A DNA stretch of 64,000 nucleotides, taken from contig NZ_LMKC01000004.1 of assembly GCF_001421355.1 (NCBI RefSeq), positions 1 to 64,000 of the forward strand, in the 5' to 3' direction. A program made the position numbers and the translations under genes. The notes under the pieces were generated by a model. The model ran no database searches and had not been told where the DNA came from. It saw only the letters and a list, made by a program, of their open reading frames with translations. The first letter of the stretch is position 1. Each line of letters starts with the position of its first letter. Positions 60,828 to 64,000 of this stretch are shown in pieces. Source of the DNA: Sphingomonas sp. Leaf9. Its GTDB lineage: Bacteria > Pseudomonadota > Alphaproteobacteria > Sphingomonadales > Sphingomonadaceae.

Positions 60828-62693
60828 ATGGTTCGTTCGCTGGTCGCCGTGTTGCTGGCCTCCTGCCTCGCCCTGCCCGCCGCCGCGCAGACCGCGCCGG
60901 TTGCACAGACCGCCGCGCGCGATCCGGGGGCGAATGCGCCGGTCAGCTATGCCGTGTCGTTCCCGCAGGCGCAGCATCACCGCGCGCGGATCGTCGCGAC
61001 GTGGCGATCGGTCCCCGCCGGCCCCTTGCGCGTGCAGATGTCGCGCTCGTCGCCCGGCCGCTATGCGATCCATGAATTCGCCAAGAACGTCTATGACGTC
61101 AGCGCGACCGACGGCGCCGGGCGGCCGCTCAAGCTGACGCGCACCGATCCCTATGGCTGGAGCGTGGCGGGCCATGACGGCACGGTTATCGTCTCCTACA
61201 CGCTGTATGGCGACCGCGGTGATGGCACCTATGCACAGATCGATGCGACCCACGCCCATCTGAACATGCCCGCGACGTTTATGTGGGCGAACGGCTATGA
61301 CGCGCAGCCGATCAGCGTGCGCTTCACCAGCCCCGATCCGACCTGGAAGGTCGCGACGCAGCTGCCCGCCGGCACCGCGCCCGGCAGCTATTGGGCGCCG
61401 AACCTGCAATATTTCATGGACAGCCCGACCGAGCTGTCGGACCATATGGTCCGCGAATGGCAGGAGGCTGGCAAGACGTACCGCCTGACGCTGCACCATG
61501 GCGGGACCGCCGCCGACATGGACCGCTTCACCGCGAAGGCGAAGAAGGTGGTAGCGGAGGAGATCAAGATCTTCGGCGCGCCCGCACCCTATGATTTCGG
61601 CACCTATACCTTCATCGCCGACTATCGGGCATCGGTGAACGGCGACGGGATGGAGCATCGCAACTCGACGATCATCACCGACAAACGGTCGCTGGCCGAG
61701 GCGAAGGACGACCAGCTCGGCACGCTGGCGCATGAGTTCTTCCACAGCTGGAACGTCGAGCGGCTGCGCCCGCGCGAGCTGGAGCCGTTCGACTTCACCC
61801 GCGCCAACCCGACCCCCTCGCTGTGGCTGGCCGAAGGGTTCACCAGCTATTACGGGCCGCTGGCGATCCGCCGTGCCGGGCTGTCGTCGGTCGATGAATG
61901 GCTGGACGAGATGGGCGGCATGGTGAACGGGGTGGTGAACAGCCCGGCGCGCATCGCCGCGCGGATCAATGCCTCGCCACAGGAAATGAGCCTGCGCGCG
62001 CCGTTCGTCGATGCGGCGACCACGATCGATCCGGTCGAGCCGAACATCTTCGTCTCCTATTACCCCTATGGCGCGGTGATCGGCCTGTCGCTCGACCTGC
62101 AGCTGCGCCAGCGGTTTCCGGGCAAGACCCTCGACGATTACATGCGGCTGTTGTGGCAGACGCACGGCGCGACCGAGCGGTCCTATACCCCGGCCGACCT
62201 GCGCGCGGCGCTGACCACGCTGACCGGGGACAAGGCGTTTGCCGACCAGTTCTTCGACCGGACGGTCGAGGGCAGCTTCCTGCCCGACTTCACGCCGCTG
62301 CTGGATCAGGCCGGGCTGGTGCTGCGCGCGGCGGCACCGGGTACCGGCTGGATCGGGCGGGCCAATGCGACGCAGGAAGCGGACGGGGTGACGCTGGCGC
62401 TGTCGCCGGCGCAGAACACGCCGCTGTTCGCCGCCGGGGTGGATCGCGGCGACGTGCTGCTGTCGCTGGGCGGGCAGCCGGTCGGCAGCGTGGCGGCGTG
62501 GACGGCGGGCGTCGCGGCGCTGAAGCCCGGTACGCCGGTCGAGCTGCGGTATCGCCAGCGCGGGATTGAGCGCGTGGCGACGCTGACCCCGGTGGCCGAT
62601 CCGACGCTGCAGATCGTGCGCGGCGAGACGGTCGGGCGCGCGCCGACCGCACAGCAGCGCGCGTTCCGGCTGAAGTGGCTGGGCGCGGAATAG
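60828..62693 (+). CDS. exported M61 family glycyl aminopeptidase with PDZ domain
   Basis: The 621-residue protein has a Sec signal (MVRSLVAVLLASCLALPAAAQ), a beta-rich N-terminal domain and the zinc motif HEFFHSWN, with H302 and H306 as ligands and WLAEGFTSYYG providing the third. A PDZ domain closes the protein (RGDVLLSLGGQPVGSVAAW). It should remove N-terminal Gly or Ala from peptides in the periplasm. GAAGGGGAATTGCC precedes the ATG at 60828. A ROK kinase gene follows with a 5-base gap. Confidence 0.92.
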   Translation: MVRSLVAVLLASCLALPAAAQTAPVAQTAARDPGANAPVSYAVSFPQAQHHRARIVATWRSVPAGPLRVQMSRSSPGRYAIHEFAKNVYDVSATDGAGRPLKLTRTDPYGWSVAGHDGTVIVSYTLYGDRGDGTYAQIDATHAHLNMPATFMWANGYDAQPISVRFTSPDPTWKVATQLPAGTAPGSYWAPNLQYFMDSPTELSDHMVREWQEAGKTYRLTLHHGGTAADMDRFTAKAKKVVAEEIKIFGAPAPYDFGTYTFIADYRASVNGDGMEHRNSTIITDKRSLAEAKDDQLGTLAHEFFHSWNVERLRPRELEPFDFTRANPTPSLWLAEGFTSYYGPLAIRRAGLSSVDEWLDEMGGMVNGVVNSPARIAARINASPQEMSLRAPFVDAATTIDPVEPNIFVSYYPYGAVIGLSLDLQLRQRFPGKTLDDYMRLLWQTHGATERSYTPADLRAALTTLTGDKAFADQFFDRTVEGSFLPDFTPLLDQAGLVLRAAAPGTGWIGRANATQEADGVTLALSPAQNTPLFAAGVDRGDVLLSLGGQPVGSVAAWTAGVAALKPGTPVELRYRQRGIERVATLTPVADPTLQIVRGETVGRAPTAQQRAFRLKWLGAE

Positions 62694-62698
62694 GCGCG

Positions 62699-63586
62699 AT
62701 GCGGCTGTGCGCCGATGTCGGCGGCTCGTTCGTCGACATCGCCGCGTTCGACGACGCAGCCCGGATCGTGTGGCGGCGCAAGACCCGCACCCCTGTCGAT
62801 GATTGGGCGGGGTTCGTCGCGACCTTTGCGGAGGCTGCGGAGGCGGTTCCCTGCGCGGCCGTGTCGATCGCGACCGCCGGGCTGGTCGATCCGGTCGGCG
62901 GGGTCGTGACCAGTGCGAACATCCCGTGCATCGATGGTCGGCGGCTGGCGGACGACCTGCGCGCTGCGCTGGCGCTGCCGGTGACCGTGGTGAACGATGC
63001 CGATGCGTTCGTGCTGGCCGAGGCGACGCTGGGCGCGGCCAAGGGGCATGAGCGGGTGTTCGGCATCATCCTGGGCACCGGGGTCGGTGGCGGGCTGGTC
63101 GAACGCGGGCGGATCGTCAGTGGTGCTGGCGGGATCGGCGGCGAATGGGGACACGGACAGGTGATCCATGCCAGCCCCGTGGCGCCCGAGGCGATGCCGG
63201 TCTTTGCGTGCGGTTGTGGGCGGCGGGGGTGCCTCGACACGATCGGCAGCGCGCGCGGGCTGGAGCGGCTGCACCGGTTCCTGCACGGCGTGGAGGCGGA
63301 TAGCATCACGATCACGCGCGGGGCGGAGGCGGGCGATGTGCAGGCGGCGGCGACGGTCGCGTGGTTCTGCGACCTGCTCGGCGGGCCGATCGCGATGCTG
63401 CTGCACGCCATATCGGCGACGATCGTGCCGGTCGGCGGCGGGCTGGCCAATGCAACCGGGTTGATCGCGGCGCTGGACGCGCGGGTGCGGGCGAACCTGC
63501 TCACCCCGGTCACGACGGCGGTCGTCGTGCCGGGGCAATTGGGCGACGAAGCCGGATTGATCGGGGCATTCGTCGCGGGAGGTTAG
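62699..63586 (+). CDS. ROK family sugar kinase
   Basis: The 295-residue kinase has the phosphate motif CADVGGSFVD, the catalytic VVNDADAFVLAE, GTGVGGGLVERG, the ROK zinc motif CGCGRRGCLDTIGS and VPVGGGLANATGL. It probably phosphorylates a hexose such as N-acetylglucosamine, glucose or fructose. It starts 5 bases after the M61 gene stop and is likely co-transcribed. No cognate sugar transporter or repressor is adjacent. Confidence 0.88.
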   Translation: MRLCADVGGSFVDIAAFDDAARIVWRRKTRTPVDDWAGFVATFAEAAEAVPCAAVSIATAGLVDPVGGVVTSANIPCIDGRRLADDLRAALALPVTVVNDADAFVLAEATLGAAKGHERVFGIILGTGVGGGLVERGRIVSGAGGIGGEWGHGQVIHASPVAPEAMPVFACGCGRRGCLDTIGSARGLERLHRFLHGVEADSITITRGAEAGDVQAAATVAWFCDLLGGPIAMLLHAISATIVPVGGGLANATGLIAALDARVRANLLTPVTTAVVVPGQLGDEAGLIGAFVAGG

Positions 63587-63595
63587 TCTTCACCC

Positions 63596-63659
63596 TCACC
63601 CTTCCCACCCGGCTGCGCCGGGCGGGCCCCTTCCCTCTCCCGGCGGGAGTGGGAGGGAG
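63596..63659. terminator. GC-rich inverted repeats after the ROK kinase
   Basis: CCCGGC-TGC-GCCGGG (63608-63622) and CTCCCG/CGGGAG further on form a paired structure between the convergent kinase and the small exported protein. It is probably a terminator for both. Confidence 0.5.
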
Positions 63660-63670
63660 CGGCGAAGCCG

Positions 63671-64000
63671 TTAGCGGCGATGACCCGGGCGGCCGTTGCG
63701 GTCGTGCTTGTCGACGCGGACCTTGTACGCCAGCGCGTCGAAGCGGCGGTCGAGGTCGCGGCGTTCCTGCATCGACAGGCCGTTCGAGCGGCGATAGCGC
63801 TGTTCGAGATTGGCGATCTGGCGGAATTCGGCGCGCAGGTTCACCGCTTCACGCCGGCTGAGCGAGCCGTTGCGGATGCCCTGATCGATGCGGCGCTCGA
63901 TCTGCGCCTGGCGCTGGTTGACCGACTGCCACGGCTGGGCGGCGGCAGGCAGGGCGGTCAGCGCAACGCCAAGACCGGCGAGCATCAGTGCGAACTTCTT
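63671..64000 (-). CDS. small exported basic protein, 5' end outside window
   Basis: The visible part reads KKFALMLAGLGVALTALPAAAQ at the right edge, a Sec signal whose ATG is just outside. The mature part is helical and rich in Arg and Gln (QRQAQIERRIDQGIRNGSLS, RDLDRRFDALAYKVR) and ends DRNGRPGHRR. It resembles short periplasmic proteins seen in sphingomonads with EF-hand-like or Spy-like helices; no function is assigned. An internal ATG at 63985 would cut the signal and is unlikely to be the start. Confidence 0.65.
   Translation of the reverse strand, partial: KKFALMLAGLGVALTALPAAAQPWQSVNQRQAQIERRIDQGIRNGSLSRREAVNLRAEFRQIANLEQRYRRSNGLSMQERRDLDRRFDALAYKVRVDKHDRNGRPGHRR

Overview
The window is a GC-rich chromosomal segment from an alphaproteobacterium that looks like a Sphingomonas-type sphingomonad. 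This rests on the 5-aminolevulinate synthase type of hemA, a COQ4-family protein, a Rhodobacter/rhizobial-type phosphatidylethanolamine N-methyltransferase, a large TonB-dependent receptor, a HisKA_2-type kinase with a single-domain receiver, and several small proteins I associate with sphingomonads. About 58 protein genes are packed tightly on both strands. I see no rRNA, tRNA, CRISPR array, insertion sequence, prophage or plasmid gene.

Layout. 0-4.6 kb: the tip of an exported GH125-like mannosidase, an M24 peptidase, a TPR-tailed serine hydrolase, and a low-GC patch with a frameshifted metallopeptidase. 4.5-8.6 kb: the classic tesA / ybbA-ybbP arrangement. 8.7-20.5 kb: rhlE, a kinase-like/receiver pair, recF, COQ4, an Atm1-type ABC exporter, a hydrolase, recQ and small proteins. 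20.6-28.8 kb: topA, then the plsY-dprA-membrane-protein operon, murI, hemA and a GGDEF-like protein with a GGNEF site. 29-36 kb: rpiB, glyA, a 50-residue membrane peptide, nrdR, a GIY-YIG nuclease domain fused to a TrmJ-type methyltransferase, chorismate mutase, rpsD, rlpA. 36-40.5 kb: frmA and an ATGA-coupled L-fucose operon (dehydrogenase, SDR, mutarotase, fucP). 40.5-52.6 kb: exported amidohydrolase, DacB, TonB receptor, serine hydrolase, DUF808, a chemoreceptor and an OprB-like porin. 52.7-59.8 kb: a lipid region (glycosyltransferase, PlcP-like metallophosphoesterase, pmtA, a DUF962/Mpo1-like membrane protein, class III aminotransferase, psd). 59.9-64 kb: a probable L-fuconolactonase, an M61 peptidase, a ROK kinase and a partial small exported protein.

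How genes work together. The fucose operon and the lactonase 20 kb away cover most of the non-phosphorylating L-fucose route; the dehydratase and final hydrolase are not in the window. Psd makes phosphatidylethanolamine, PmtA methylates it towards phosphatidylcholine, and the overlapping PlcP-like/glycosyltransferase pair resembles the plcP-agt module that replaces phospholipids by glycolipids under phosphate limitation. nrdR, recF, recQ, topA, dprA and rpsD are housekeeping information genes.

The most unusual signal is a dispersed family of roughly 110-140 base palindromic elements. Two copies bracket the GIY-YIG domain, one of them lying inside the reading frame and joining it to the methyltransferase, and a third follows the methyltransferase; a fourth lies at 47.0 kb. 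Several other inverted-repeat families sit at gene ends. Family names are assigned from recalled sequence features; no database search was possible.
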